Notes: generated by a model from the letters alone, not told the origin. Positions 17,878-27,285 are shown, counted from the first letter of the stretch. The stretch: 64,000 nt of DNA from Amycolatopsis albispora (GCF_003312875.1 NZ_CP015163.1:3844001-3908000); one strand, 5' to 3'. Numbers and translations: made by a program.

Positions 17878-18558
17878 GTGAAGCACGTTCTCGACCACCA
17901 GCAACGGCTGCACGGCTGCGGGGCCAACCGGCACTTCTGGCGCGGTGCCTGGCTCGACGAGGACGAAGTGGACAGACGCATCGGCACGCTCGGCCGCACC
18001 GCCCGCCTGGTGCTGGGTACTTCGCGGCTCAGCCCGCTCGTGGTGGTCGCGGCCTGCGGGCGGCTGCGTACCGCGCTGAACTCACCGCGGGCCGAACTGC
18101 GCGGACGGCTCACCGATCGCCTGCGGGCCCGCAACGTCAGCGGCGCCAAGATCGACCGCGTGTTCACCGACCTGCTCGACGCGCTGCCGCGGCTGGCCCA
18201 CTCCGGTTTCCACGGGCGCACCCCGCAACCGCGGCTGCACACGCACATCGTGACCGGCAGCGAGCCGGCCGTCGGCGCGCTGAGCGCCGTGGAAGGCCTG
18301 CTGTCCGGTCACTTCAACGTGGTGAAGACCAGCCGGGACGACTCGCTGTTCACCGCCGAACTGCTCGCGGGCCTCGCCGGGCAGGACGTCACCGGGCAGA
18401 TCGCCGCCCGCGTGGTGGTGCTGCGGTTCTCCGCGGTGCAGCGCAGGGACTGGATGAGCCAGATCTGCGATCCGGCCGACACCGTCGCCGTCTGCGGCCC
18501 GAAGCTGTCCTACGCCCACCCGGCGGGGACCCGCTGGTCCACAATGGACCAGAACTGA
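17878..18558 (+). CDS. Short LuxC-like (acyl-CoA reductase N-half) protein, uncertain
   Basis: A GTG at 17878 preceded by AGGAGG starts a 226-residue protein. Its middle part, HTHIVTGSEPAVGALSAVEG followed by LSGHFNVVKTSRDDSLFTAE, resembles the nucleotide-binding half of LuxC-type fatty acyl-CoA reductases (PF05893), and DTVAVCGPKLSYAHPAGTRW resembles the segment after it. LuxC proteins are usually 400-480 residues with a later catalytic Cys domain; nothing of that half follows, since the next gene ends 12 bp downstream on the other strand. It is therefore either a truncated gene or a small independent family. The clean ribosome site and intact codon bias favour a functional gene. The LuxC assignment is tentative. 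Confidence 0.55.
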   Translation: MKHVLDHQQRLHGCGANRHFWRGAWLDEDEVDRRIGTLGRTARLVLGTSRLSPLVVVAACGRLRTALNSPRAELRGRLTDRLRARNVSGAKIDRVFTDLLDALPRLAHSGFHGRTPQPRLHTHIVTGSEPAVGALSAVEGLLSGHFNVVKTSRDDSLFTAELLAGLAGQDVTGQIAARVVVLRFSAVQRRDWMSQICDPADTVAVCGPKLSYAHPAGTRWSTMDQN

Positions 18559-18569
18559 GCGCGCCCGGC

Positions 18570-19577
<1,008 letters not shown>

Positions 19578-19705
19578 TCAGGCGGTCAGTGCGGCCCGAA
19601 GTTACCGCCCGGTCATGCCCCATCCGGGTGCTTCGGGCACACCCGGCCGACATTACCGCCAAGTACCGGTGTTCGATTCCGCCGACCACGCCTACGTTCG
19701 GCCGG

Positions 19706-19879
19706 GTGAGCACACTTACCGAGCCCGAAACCATCGGCGAGCTGATCGCCGACTGCGCCGACCTGCCAGCAGAGCTGCACACCCAGGCCAGCGCGCCCGC
19801 CACGCCGAAGGCGGCGCCGAGCTGGACGGTCGACGAGCGCTGCCACGCCCAGGTCGCCGATCTCGACGCCTACGTGTGA
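19706..19879 (+). CDS. Small hypothetical protein, 57 residues
   Basis: A GTG at 19706 opens a short frame reading STLTEPETIGELIADCADLP and ending ERCHAQVADLDAYV. It has an acidic composition, two Cys and no membrane segment. Codon choice is typical of the genome (mostly C/G in third position), and a terminator follows at 19909. No ribosome site is obvious. It is not recognised. It lies between divergent adoK and the ErpA gene, and could be spurious. Confidence 0.4.
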   Translation: MSTLTEPETIGELIADCADLPAELHTQASAPATPKAAPSWTVDERCHAQVADLDAYV

Positions 19880-19908
19880 GCTGAAACACAGCAGGGCCGA
19901 ACACAGCA

Positions 19909-19943
19909 AAAGGCGGGGCCGGAACTGATCCGGCCCCGCCTTT
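19909..19943. terminator. Bidirectional intrinsic terminator after erpA
   Basis: A perfect 14-bp stem, AAAGGCGGGGCCGG (19909-19922) with its complement at 19930-19943, has a 7-base loop. On the minus strand it ends in TTTT, terminating erpA; on the plus strand a short T-run also follows, so it may serve the small gene at 19706 too. Confidence 0.8.
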
Positions 19944-19968
19944 CGGCGTGCTGACTAGTGCCCAGTGC

Positions 19969-20343
19969 TCAGTGGAACGAGTCACCGCACGCGCAGGACC
20001 CGGTGGCCTGCGGGTTGTCGATGGTGAAGCCCTGCTTCTCGATGCTGTCGACGAAGTCGATCACGGCCTCGGAGACGTACGGCGCGCTCATCCGGTCCAC
20101 CGCCACACGGAGGCCGTCGAAGTCGCGGAAGAGGTCGCCGTCGAGGGTGCGCTCGTCGAAGAACAGCTGGTAGCGCAGGCCGGCGCAGCCACCGGGCTGG
20201 ACGGCGATGCGCAGGTGCATGTCGTCGCGGCCCTCCTGCTCGAGCAGGGCTTTGGCCTTGGCGGCCGCGGCGTCGGTCAGGGTCACGCCGTGGGTGGCCT
20301 CGGCGGCCTCCGTCTGGCCACCGGTCTGCTCAGCGGTCGTCAT
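19969..20343 (-). CDS. erpA: Iron-sulfur cluster insertion protein ErpA (HesB/IscA family)
   Basis: This 124-residue A-type carrier delivers Fe-S clusters to apo-enzymes; lipoyl synthase and the Rieske protein in this window would be typical clients. The three family cysteines are visible, one in VQPGGCAGLRY and two in the C-terminal GSCACGDSF. The start MTTAEQ at 20343 follows AGGGAGAG; longer upstream frames overlap the divergent promoter region. Mycobacteria carry the same gene (Rv2204c) near adoK. Confidence 0.92.
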   Translation of the reverse strand: MTTAEQTGGQTEAAEATHGVTLTDAAAAKAKALLEQEGRDDMHLRIAVQPGGCAGLRYQLFFDERTLDGDLFRDFDGLRVAVDRMSAPYVSEAVIDFVDSIEKQGFTIDNPQATGSCACGDSFH

Positions 20344-20500
20344 GACTCTCCCTCTTGGTGTTGCGGTGGGCATGAGTACCCCGTTACCAAGGCCAACAAG
20401 CTCGCTGCCCGTTCTGTTCCACGCCCTCGGCGCACCTCCATGGTGACACATCTCGCGACCGGCTGAACGGCGGCGGCCGGGCCTGCAATACCCTGACGAG

Positions 20501-21151
20501 GTGAGGTTCCTGCGCCGTAACAGCACCACCGACGCCGATACGCCCGACGAGGACGCATCGGAGGTCGCCGACGCCGTCGACCAGGCCAGGGGGTACACCC
20601 CGAGCAAGGGCCGAGCCACGCCCAAGCGCCGGGAGGCCGAGGCCAAGCGCCGGGGCCCGGTGGCACCGCCGCCGAAGACCATGCGCGAGGCGATGAAGCG
20701 GAACAAGGAACTCCGCAAGCAGAACCCGGTGTCCAAGGAGGAGCGCCGCGCGGCCGCCAAGGAGCGGCGCGACCGGATGAACGCCGGCGACGACAAGTAC
20801 CTGCTGCCGCGCGACCGCGGGCCGGTCAAGGCCTACGTGCGTGACCTGGTCGACGCCAAGCGGAACCTGCTCGGCCTGTTCATGCCGCTGGCACTGCTGG
20901 TCTTCGTCGCGCTGCTGGTGCCGAACGTGGAGATCCAGCGCTACGCCACCCTGCTGTGCACGGTGATGCTGCTGGGCATGGTGGTCGAGGGCTACTTCAA
21001 CGGGCGCCGCGTGGCCAAGGCGGTGCGGGAGAAGTTCCCCAAGGAGGAGATCAAGGGCCGCTCGGTCGGCTGGTACGCGTTCATCCGCGCCAGCCAGATC
21101 CGCAAGCTGCGCGTGCCCAAGCCCCGCGTCAGCCCCGGTGACACCGTCTGA
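20501..21151 (+). CDS. DUF3043 membrane protein
   Basis: The 216-residue protein has a long, highly charged N-terminal half rich in Lys/Arg (KRREAEAKRRGP, KEERRAAAKERRDRM), the conserved DRGPVKAYVRDLVDAKRN motif, then two membrane helices (LFMPLALLVFVALLV and ATLLCTVMLLGMVVEGYF) and a basic C-terminus. This layout defines the actinobacterial DUF3043 family, of unknown function; the mycobacterial homologue lies in the same neighbourhood. The start is a GTG at 20501, with erpA divergent about 160 bp away. Confidence 0.85.
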   Translation: MRFLRRNSTTDADTPDEDASEVADAVDQARGYTPSKGRATPKRREAEAKRRGPVAPPPKTMREAMKRNKELRKQNPVSKEERRAAAKERRDRMNAGDDKYLLPRDRGPVKAYVRDLVDAKRNLLGLFMPLALLVFVALLVPNVEIQRYATLLCTVMLLGMVVEGYFNGRRVAKAVREKFPKEEIKGRSVGWYAFIRASQIRKLRVPKPRVSPGDTV

Positions 21152-21209
21152 GCTGGAGCGGCCTCAAGGTCGTTAGCTAGGCGAACGATGAGCGGCTAGG
21201 CTTCGGGGC

Positions 21210-22199
21210 ATGGAGTTTCGTCGCCTCGGCCGCAGTGGCCTGAACATCAGTGAGATCTCGTACGGCAACTGGCTCACCCACGGCTCGCAGGTGGAAGAGG
21301 ACCAGGCGCAGGCCTGCATCAAGGCCGCGCTCGACGCCGGCATCACCACCTTCGACACCGCCGACGTCTACGCCAACACCGCCGCCGAAGCGGTGCTCGG
21401 GCGCGGGCTGGCCGGTCAGCGCCGGGAAAGCCTGGAGATCTTCACCAAGGTCTTCTGGCCCACCGGTCCCAAGGGGCCCAACGACAAGGGCCTGAGCCGC
21501 AAGCACATCATGGAGTCGGCGAACGCGTCGCTGAAGCGGCTCGGCACCGACTACATCGACCTCTACCAGGCGCACCGGTTCGACCGCACGGTGCCGCTGG
21601 AGGAGACCTTCCTCGCCTTCGCCGACCTGGTCCGCCAGGGCAAGGTGCTCTACGTCGGCGTGTCCGAGTGGACCGCCGAGGAGATCACCCGCGGTGCCGC
21701 GCTCGCGCGTGAGCTGCACGTGCCGTTCATCTCGAACCAGCCGCAGTACAACGCCCTGTGGCGGGTGATCGAGGCGCAGGTCATCCCGGCTTCCGAGCGC
21801 GAGGGGCTGAGCCAGATCGTCTGGTCGCCGATCGCGCAGGGCGTGCTGACCGGCAAGTACAAGCCGGGCCAGCCGCTGCCTGCCGGTTCGCGTGCCACCG
21901 ACGAGAAGGGTGGCGCGAACTTCGTCCAGCGCTACCTGAACGACGACGTGCTGACCCGCGTGCAGAAGCTGGAGCCGCTGGCCGCCGAGGCCGGGCTGTC
22001 GCTGGCGCAGCTGGCGGTGGCGTGGGTGCTGCAGAACCCGAACGTGGCCTCGGCCATCATCGGCGCCTCGCGGCCGGAGCAGGTGCACGAGAACGTCAAG
22101 GCGGCGGGCGTCAAGCTCGACGCGGACCTGCTCACCAAGATCGACGAGATCCTCGACGGCGTCATCGAGCGCGACCCGTCGCTGACCAAGTCGCCGTAG
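21210..22199 (+). CDS. Aldo/keto reductase (KCNAB-like)
   Basis: This 329-residue NADPH-dependent reductase of the AKR6/potassium-channel-beta type has FDTADVYANTAAEAVLGRGL (with catalytic Asp and Tyr), the Lys segment EIFTKVFWP, YIDLYQAHRFD and a C-terminal cofactor segment SAIIGASRPEQVHENV. Substrate is unknown; such enzymes reduce aldehydes and methylglyoxal. The gene stands alone, with a convergent IspD-family gene 22 bp downstream. Confidence 0.9.
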   Translation: MEFRRLGRSGLNISEISYGNWLTHGSQVEEDQAQACIKAALDAGITTFDTADVYANTAAEAVLGRGLAGQRRESLEIFTKVFWPTGPKGPNDKGLSRKHIMESANASLKRLGTDYIDLYQAHRFDRTVPLEETFLAFADLVRQGKVLYVGVSEWTAEEITRGAALARELHVPFISNQPQYNALWRVIEAQVIPASEREGLSQIVWSPIAQGVLTGKYKPGQPLPAGSRATDEKGGANFVQRYLNDDVLTRVQKLEPLAAEAGLSLAQLAVAWVLQNPNVASAIIGASRPEQVHENVKAAGVKLDADLLTKIDEILDGVIERDPSLTKSP

Positions 22200-22221
22200 T
22201 GCGGCCGGACCGGCCTGCCGC

Positions 22222-22929
22222 TCACGGCAGGCCGGTCTCCCGGAGCAGGTGCTCGACCACCCGCAGGTCGTGCGGGTAGGTCACCTTCAGGTTCCGCTCC
22301 TCCCCCGGCACCCAGTGCACCGGCAGGGACGAGAAGCGCTCCATGCAGGACGCGGTGTCGGTGCCGACGAAGCCTTCGCGGTCCGCCTGCTCGTAGGCGG
22401 CCAGCAGCGGTCCGGCCAGGAACCCTTGCGGTGTCTGGACTCGCACGGCGCCGTCGAGCGCACCGGCGAAACCGGTGCCGTCCTCGGTGGCGACCACCAC
22501 GTCGTCCGCGGCCAGCCCGGGAACCGCGCCACCGAACTCGCGCGCGGCCTTCAGCACGTCGGTGATCAGGCCCGCCGAAGCCAGCGGGCGCGCGCCGTCG
22601 TGGATGAGCACGGTGTCCACCTCACCGGCGCCGATGCGGTCCGCGAGGTGGCGCAGCGCCCGGAGTTCCGACTCCTGCCTGCTGGCGCCGCCGTGGACCA
22701 GTTCGACGTCGAGTTCACCGACCACTTCGCGGGCCAGTTCCTCGTCCTGCGGGCGGATCACCAGCAGCAGCACGCCGATCTCGGGGACCCGCGCGAAGGT
22801 GTCGAGCGACCAGCGGGCCAGCCTCCGCCCGGCGAGGGGGAGGTACACCTTGTTCAACTCGGCACCGACACGGCTGCCGGAGCCGCTCGCCAGCACCACA
22901 CCCGCCGCGCTCGTCACGGCTCGAAGCAT
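22222..22929 (-). CDS. ispD: IspD-family cytidylyltransferase (IspD or paralogue)
   Basis: The family makes 4-diphosphocytidyl-methylerythritol in the MEP isoprenoid route. The 235-residue protein has the nucleotide loop VVLASGSGSRVGAELNKVYLP (its Lys matches the essential one), VLIHDGARPL, VQTPQGF and the C-terminal NLKVTYPHDL. These are IspD features, but ispF and carD, the usual actinobacterial neighbours, are absent, and the first motif is diverged (usually PK). It may therefore be a paralogue for another sugar-alcohol phosphate. It is divergent from cobT, with only 20 bp between the starts. Confidence 0.7.
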   Translation of the reverse strand: MLRAVTSAAGVVLASGSGSRVGAELNKVYLPLAGRRLARWSLDTFARVPEIGVLLLVIRPQDEELAREVVGELDVELVHGGASRQESELRALRHLADRIGAGEVDTVLIHDGARPLASAGLITDVLKAAREFGGAVPGLAADDVVVATEDGTGFAGALDGAVRVQTPQGFLAGPLLAAYEQADREGFVGTDTASCMERFSSLPVHWVPGEERNLKVTYPHDLRVVEHLLRETGLP

Positions 22930-22949
22930 AAGGGCGGTAGCGTACGGGC

Positions 22950-24002
22950 GTGGACGCCGCCGACTTCCCCGAACTCCCCCTCCCGGACGAAATCGCCCGC
23001 GCGGAAGCGCAGCGCCTGACCGGAACCCTGATCACCCCGAACGGCTCGCTGGGCAGGCTCGAAGAGCTGGGTGCCTGGATCGCCGCCTGCCAGGGCCAGT
23101 CGCCGCCGCGGCCGTTCACGCGGCCGCGCGTGGTGGTCTTCGCCGGTGACCACGGCATCGCCGCGAACGGTGTCTCGGCCTATCCCGCCGAGGTGACCGG
23201 CCAGCTCGTCGGGGCCACGCTCACCGGCGGCGCGCCGCTGAACGTGCTGGCCTCGGCCGCCGGAGCGACCGTGCGCGTGGTCGACCTGGCCGTGGACCGC
23301 GAAGGCTCCGCGACGCCGGAGGCCGCCGAGCTGAAGGTGCGCCGCGGCTCGGGCTCGATCGACCGCGAGGACGCGCTCACCGGCGAAGAGGTGCGGGCCG
23401 CGCTCCAGGCCGGGCGCACGGTCGCGGACGCCGAAGTGGACAGTGGCGCCGATCTGCTCGTGGCCGGGGAGATCGGCGTCGCCAGCAGCACGCCGGCTTC
23501 GGTGCTGGTGGCCGCGCTGACCGGGGCCGAGCCGGTCGCCGTGGTCGGCCGCGGCTCCGGGATCGACGACACCGCGTGGATGCGCAAGGCGGTCGCCATC
23601 CGCGACGGGCTGCGGCGGGCGCGCGCGGTGCTGGCCGACCCGGTCGCGCTGCTGCGCACCACCGCGGGCGCGGACCTCGCCGCGATCACCGGGTTCCTGG
23701 CGCAGGCCGCGGTACGCCGCACGCCGGTGCTGCTGGACGGGCTGGTCGTCGGTGCGGCGGCACTGGTCGCCGAGGAACTGGCGCCGGGCGCGCGGAACTG
23801 GTGGGCGGCCGCGCACCGGTCGAGCGAACCGGCGCACGCGCTGGTGCTGGAACACCTGGACCTGGCGCCGATCCTGGACCTGGACCTGCGCATCGGCGGC
23901 GGCAGCGGTGCGGCCACGGCGCTGCCGCTGGTCACCATGGCGGCCCGGCTGCTGGCCGAGACAAGCACCTACGAACAGGCGGGCGTAACCCCGCCGAAGT
24001 AG
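22950..24002 (+). CDS. cobT: Nicotinate-nucleotide--dimethylbenzimidazole phosphoribosyltransferase
   Basis: CobT activates dimethylbenzimidazole for attachment as the lower ligand of cobalamin. The 350-residue protein has the family landmarks GSLGRLEELGAWIAA, VVFAGDHGIAANGVSAYPAE, a GEIGVASSTPASVL segment and DLDLRIGGGSGAATALPLV with the catalytic Glu region around it. The start is GTG 22950. The last 38 bp including the stop are repeated at 24074-24111, separated by a hairpin element. No other cobalamin genes lie in the window. Confidence 0.92.
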   Translation: MDAADFPELPLPDEIARAEAQRLTGTLITPNGSLGRLEELGAWIAACQGQSPPRPFTRPRVVVFAGDHGIAANGVSAYPAEVTGQLVGATLTGGAPLNVLASAAGATVRVVDLAVDREGSATPEAAELKVRRGSGSIDREDALTGEEVRAALQAGRTVADAEVDSGADLLVAGEIGVASSTPASVLVAALTGAEPVAVVGRGSGIDDTAWMRKAVAIRDGLRRARAVLADPVALLRTTAGADLAAITGFLAQAAVRRTPVLLDGLVVGAAALVAEELAPGARNWWAAAHRSSEPAHALVLEHLDLAPILDLDLRIGGGSGAATALPLVTMAARLLAETSTYEQAGVTPPK

Positions 24003-24111
24003 GCCACCCTCGTGCAATGAATGTGGCTTTCATTGCGCCAGACGCTATGAAAGCCACTTTCATAGCGTCTGGCGCACCTACGAACAGGCGGGCGTGACCC
24101 CGCCGAAGTAG
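23965..24111 (+). repeat. 38-bp duplication of the cobT 3' end flanking a hairpin element
   Basis: Bases 23965-24002 (the last codons and stop of cobT) recur at 24074-24111 with 37 of 38 identical. The single difference is GTA versus GTG in a Val codon, synonymous in the cobT frame; the downstream copy has the more usual codon for this genome. Between the copies lies the 71-bp hairpin element. The layout resembles an insertion that duplicated or restored the gene end. Confidence 0.85.
24017..24076. repeat. Variant palindromic element with interleaved A-B-A'-B' arms
   Basis: A (24017-24033) pairs with A' (24047-24063) at 16 of 17 positions, and B (24034-24046, TGCGCCAGACGCT) pairs perfectly with B' (24064-24076). 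Because the pairs alternate, a transcript could form an H-type pseudoknot. Alternatively two local hairpins form: GCAATGA with TCATTGC, and GCTATGAAAG with CTTTCATAGC. The core ATGTGGCTTTC is shared with the other three palindromes. Confidence 0.8.
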
Positions 24112-24121
24112 CGCGGGCCGA

Positions 24122-24176
24122 TGTCACGAATGTGGCTTTCGAGACATCTGGCGTCTCGAAAGCCACATTCGTGACA
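24122..24176. repeat. Dispersed palindrome, copy 3 (24-bp arms)
   Basis: The arms 24122-24145 and 24153-24176 are perfect complements around ATCTGGC. They are identical to copies 1 and 2. The element lies between convergent cobT and ilvE and ends 6 bp from the ilvE stop. Confidence 0.85.
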
Positions 24177-24182
24177 GTCGAC

Positions 24183-25286
24183 CTACTTCAGCTTCTGCAT
24201 CCAGTTGTGCGGGTCGGGGCGGGTGCCTTCCTGGATGCCGGTCAGCTGTTCCCGCAGCGCCATGGTCAGCTCGCCCGGCTGCCCGTCACCCATGACGAAC
24301 TCGCCGCCGTCGTACTTGACCCGGCCGACCGGCGTGATCACCGCGGCCGTGCCGCACGCGAACACCTCGGTCAGCTCACCGGAGGCGGCCGCCTGCTCCC
24401 ACTCCTCAGTGGAGATGCGGCGCTCCTCGACCGCCAGGCCGTTGTCCCTGGCCAGCTGCAGCAGCGAAGCCCGCGTCACGCCCGGCAGCAGCGCGCCCGA
24501 CAGCTCGGGCGTCACCACCCGCGCGTCCTTGCCGGAGCCGAAGACGAAGAACAGGTTCATCCCGCCCATCTCCTCGACCCACCGGTGCTCCACCGCGTCC
24601 AGCCAGACCACCTGGTCGCAGCCCTGCTCGACGGCCTGCGCCTGCGCCACGAAGGAAGCCGCGTAGTTGCCGGCGCACTTGGCGAACCCGGTACCGCCCG
24701 GCGCCGCGCGCACGTACTCGGTGGACAGCCACACGCTCACCGGCTTCACGCCACCGGCGAAGTAGGACCCGGCCGGCGAGGCGATCACGCTGTACAGGTA
24801 CTCGGTCGCCGGGGCGTTCACGCCGAGGCCGACCGAGGTCGAGATCATGAACGGGCGCAGGTACAGCGACTCGCCCGCCTTGGTGGGCACCCAGCGCTCG
24901 TCCACCGCGATCAGCTCGCGCAGGGATTCGAGGAACAGTTCGTCAGGCAGCTCTGGCATCGCCATCCGCACCGCGGACCGGCGGAACCGGGCGGCATTGG
25001 CGTCCGGTCGGAACGATGCGATCGATCCGTCGGGCTGCCGGTAGGCCTTGAGCCCTTCGAAGATCGCCTGCGCGTAGTGCAGCACCGACGTCGCCGGGTC
25101 GAGGCTGAGCGGCCGGTACGGCCCAACCTCCCCGTCCTGCCAGCCGCCCTGCGCGGTGTGGCGCAGCGTGACCATGTGGTCGGTGAAATGCGTCCCGAAG
25201 CCCGGGTTGGCCAATACCTCGGCGACCCGCTGGGGACTGGCCGCATCCGGGTTCGGGGTATGGGTGAAGGGCATCGTGGTCGTCAT
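24183..25286 (-). CDS. ilvE: Branched-chain amino acid aminotransferase
   Basis: IlvE performs the last step of Leu, Ile and Val synthesis and the first of their breakdown. The 367-residue fold-type IV PLP enzyme has the cofactor Lys at about residue 203 in [12 protein letters not shown], the [14 protein letters not shown] motif, [11 protein letters not shown] and a C-terminal [12 protein letters not shown]. It is of the longer actinobacterial/eukaryotic BCAT type. The start ATG 25286 (MTTTMPF) has an alternative ATG four codons later. Confidence 0.95.
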   Translation of the reverse strand: MTTTMPFTHTPNPDAASPQRVAEVLANPGFGTHFTDHMVTLRHTAQGGWQDGEVGPYRPLSLDPATSVLHYAQAIFEGLKAYRQPDGSIASFRPDANAARFRRSAVRMAMPELPDELFLESLRELIAVDERWVPTKAGESLYLRPFMISTSVGLGVNAPATEYLYSVIASPAGSYFAGGVKPVSVWLSTEYVRAAPGGTGFAKCAGNYAASFVAQAQAVEQGCDQVVWLDAVEHRWVEEMGGMNLFFVFGSGKDARVVTPELSGALLPGVTRASLLQLARDNGLAVEERRISTEEWEQAAASGELTEVFACGTAAVITPVGRVKYDGGEFVMGDGQPGELTMALREQLTGIQEGTRPDPHNWMQKLK

Positions 25287-25358
25287 GCGAAGACGATAAC
25301 TCTTAGTTGGACGTCAGAGTATTCCGCGCCCGGTTGTCCACCCCGCTAGGCTTGTCCC

Positions 25359-25664
25359 GTGACCTACCAACCCGCCCAGCCCGCCAAGTACAACAGCGTG
25401 TCCGCCGGTGGGGCGTCGGACGTGAAGACCTTCGTCGCCGCGGCACTGCTCCCGTTCTCCGCCGGGCTGCTGGTGCTCGTCGGCGCGCTGCTGATCGGTG
25501 TGTTCGGCGGCATTCTCGGCGTGGTCGCCGCGGTCTTCGGCGCCGTCTGGTGGCGCAGCCTCAACGACAAGAAGTTCTTCCCGCGCGACATCGCCAAGGG
25601 CCCGATGATCGGCCTCTCGGTGGCCACCGCGGTGCTCCTGCTGCTCGTCGTGCTGATGGTCTGA
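25359..25664 (+). CDS. Small membrane protein, unknown
   Basis: The 101-residue product starts at GTG 25359 (TYQPAQPAKYNSVSAGG), has a Pro/Ala-rich cytoplasmic leader, two closely spaced helices (around AALLPFSAGLLVLVGALLIG and FGGILGVVAAVFGAVWW), a conserved-looking basic loop RSLNDKKFFPRDIAKGP and a last helix ending LLLLVVLMV. No family is recognised. It is divergent from ilvE and convergent with the DUF402 gene. Confidence 0.6.
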   Translation: MTYQPAQPAKYNSVSAGGASDVKTFVAAALLPFSAGLLVLVGALLIGVFGGILGVVAAVFGAVWWRSLNDKKFFPRDIAKGPMIGLSVATAVLLLLVVLMV

Positions 25665-25675
25665 GCCACCGCGAA

Positions 25676-26281
25676 CTACAGCGAAGGCTTCGGCCACGCC
25701 GGATCCGGCTCGAACGCGGTCCACGTGCCGTCGAACGGATAGCTGCCCGCTTCGACCAGCCGGATCACGCGCTCGCCCTCGGCACGCAGGCGGTCCAACT
25801 GCTCGGTGGTGAGCCGCCCGGCCGTCACCGCGGCCTCCGCCTCGTCCTCGTCCTTCCACTCCCACGTCCGGTCCGGGGCCACCGCGATGTCGAGCACGCC
25901 GTCGATCCGGTCGACGCCGTCGCCGGTGCGGCCCAGCGGGATCTCCAGGTTCACGTACCAGCCGGTGAAGCGCAGGCTCTCGTCGAAGAACCACCACACC
26001 GCGGACCACTCGCCGTCCACCACGCGCCGCACGTTCGAAGTGCCGCTCCAGGTGGTGGGATAACGCTCGCGCGGCAGCCGGAACCGCTCGGCCAGCGGCG
26101 CTTCCCGCATCCGCCTGCCGTCGGCCAGCCGCGTACCGAGGATCGTCGTTCCGGCGGGCAGCCAGCCGACCAGCTCGACACCGTCGTCGGCGAGCACGCG
26201 CAGCGGGTGCACCTGACCGGCGCTGCCGTCCGGCCGGTGGAAGCGGTACCGCACGGTCGAGCCGGGCGCGAAACCCATCAT
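25676..26281 (-). CDS. DUF402 domain protein (FomD-like phosphohydrolase family)
   Basis: This 201-residue protein shows the DUF402 core: VVDGEWSAVWWFFDESLRFT followed by GWYVNLEIPLGRTGDGVDRI and DIAVAPDRTWEWKDEDE, in which conserved Asp residues bind metal in the related FomD nucleotide diphosphatases. The C-terminal helix runs to SYPFDGTWTAF. The ATG at 26281 overlaps the stop of the upstream membrane-protein gene as ATGA; a GTG two codons earlier is the alternative. The substrate is not known. Confidence 0.8.
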   Translation of the reverse strand: MMGFAPGSTVRYRFHRPDGSAGQVHPLRVLADDGVELVGWLPAGTTILGTRLADGRRMREAPLAERFRLPRERYPTTWSGTSNVRRVVDGEWSAVWWFFDESLRFTGWYVNLEIPLGRTGDGVDRIDGVLDIAVAPDRTWEWKDEDEAEAAVTAGRLTTEQLDRLRAEGERVIRLVEAGSYPFDGTWTAFEPDPAWPKPSL

Positions 26282-27189
26282 GGCCACACCGTACCGAGCA
26301 TGATCAGCAGGATGCCCGAGACGAGCACCACCACCGCACCCCGCGCGCTCGACGCGGACCGGCCGAGCACCACCGCGGCGAACAGCTCGACCAGCGTGAG
26401 CACGGCCGCGATGCGCAGCGCCTGGAACGGGTCGAGCACGGTCGCCAGCACCGCGGCGACCAGCCCGCCACCGAGCACCGGCCAGCGACCGGCCTCCTCC
26501 TGCGCCGACGCGAGCGCACCGAGACCGGCCGAAACGGTGGCCACGGCGGCGACCGCGGCGAGCATGGTGGCCAGCGCGGGCGCGTCGGCGGCGGCGAGCA
26601 GGTCACGCAGTGAGGTCGCCGAGAGCCCCAGCCGGAACGGGCCGAGCTGGTACAGCGCGGCGGCCGCGAGCGCCAGCAGCGCGGCCACCGGAATCGCGGG
26701 CCACCAGCGGGACTCCGAGCCGGACCGCCGGAGCAACGGCACCACCATCACCGCGGCGAGCAGCACGCCCGCCGGTCCTTCCGGAGCGGCGGGCTGTGCC
26801 TGGTCGACCGGCGAAATGGCCAGGCAGAGCGCGATCAACGCGAGCCCGGCGACCACCAGCAGCCCGGTGATCCAGCGCGCGGTGAACGGCGACGGCCGCA
26901 GCCCGAGCGCCTGTGCGAGCACCAGCACCGCGACCACCACCCCGGCGACCCACGACGGCGCGCCCGGCACCACGTACGCGGCGAAGGCCGAGCCGAACAA
27001 CGGCAGCAGGCCGAGCCACCCGGCCGCGCGGGTACCGGCGGCCAGCCGCCCGCCCGCGTGCGGCAACCCGGAGGCGAGCCAGGCGAGCGCACCGGCGAGC
27101 GCGATCCCGCCGAGCAGCCACCAGCCCGCCGCCGCGGCCCCCGCCGCCAGCACGACCAGGGAACCGGCCCCGACGAGCACCTCGGCCAC
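26278..27189 (-). CDS. Multi-pass membrane protein, unknown
   Basis: The 303-residue product is almost entirely hydrophobic with about nine predicted helices and short loops, very rich in Ala, Leu, Val and Gly. It has no recognised transporter motif. It is translationally coupled (4-bp overlap) to the DUF402 gene and divergent from the aminopeptidase gene. It is not assigned to a family. Confidence 0.65.
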   Translation of the reverse strand: MAEVLVGAGSLVVLAAGAAAAGWWLLGGIALAGALAWLASGLPHAGGRLAAGTRAAGWLGLLPLFGSAFAAYVVPGAPSWVAGVVVAVLVLAQALGLRPSPFTARWITGLLVVAGLALIALCLAISPVDQAQPAAPEGPAGVLLAAVMVVPLLRRSGSESRWWPAIPVAALLALAAAALYQLGPFRLGLSATSLRDLLAAADAPALATMLAAVAAVATVSAGLGALASAQEEAGRWPVLGGGLVAAVLATVLDPFQALRIAAVLTLVELFAAVVLGRSASSARGAVVVLVSGILLIMLGTVWP

Positions 27190-27285
27190 CTACCTCTCGC
27201 ACCGACCCGAGTTGTCATTAGCATGGCTCACGATCAGTCCGGGCCACCCGCCCGGTACCGCCGACGCGAACGCATGAGGACAAAG

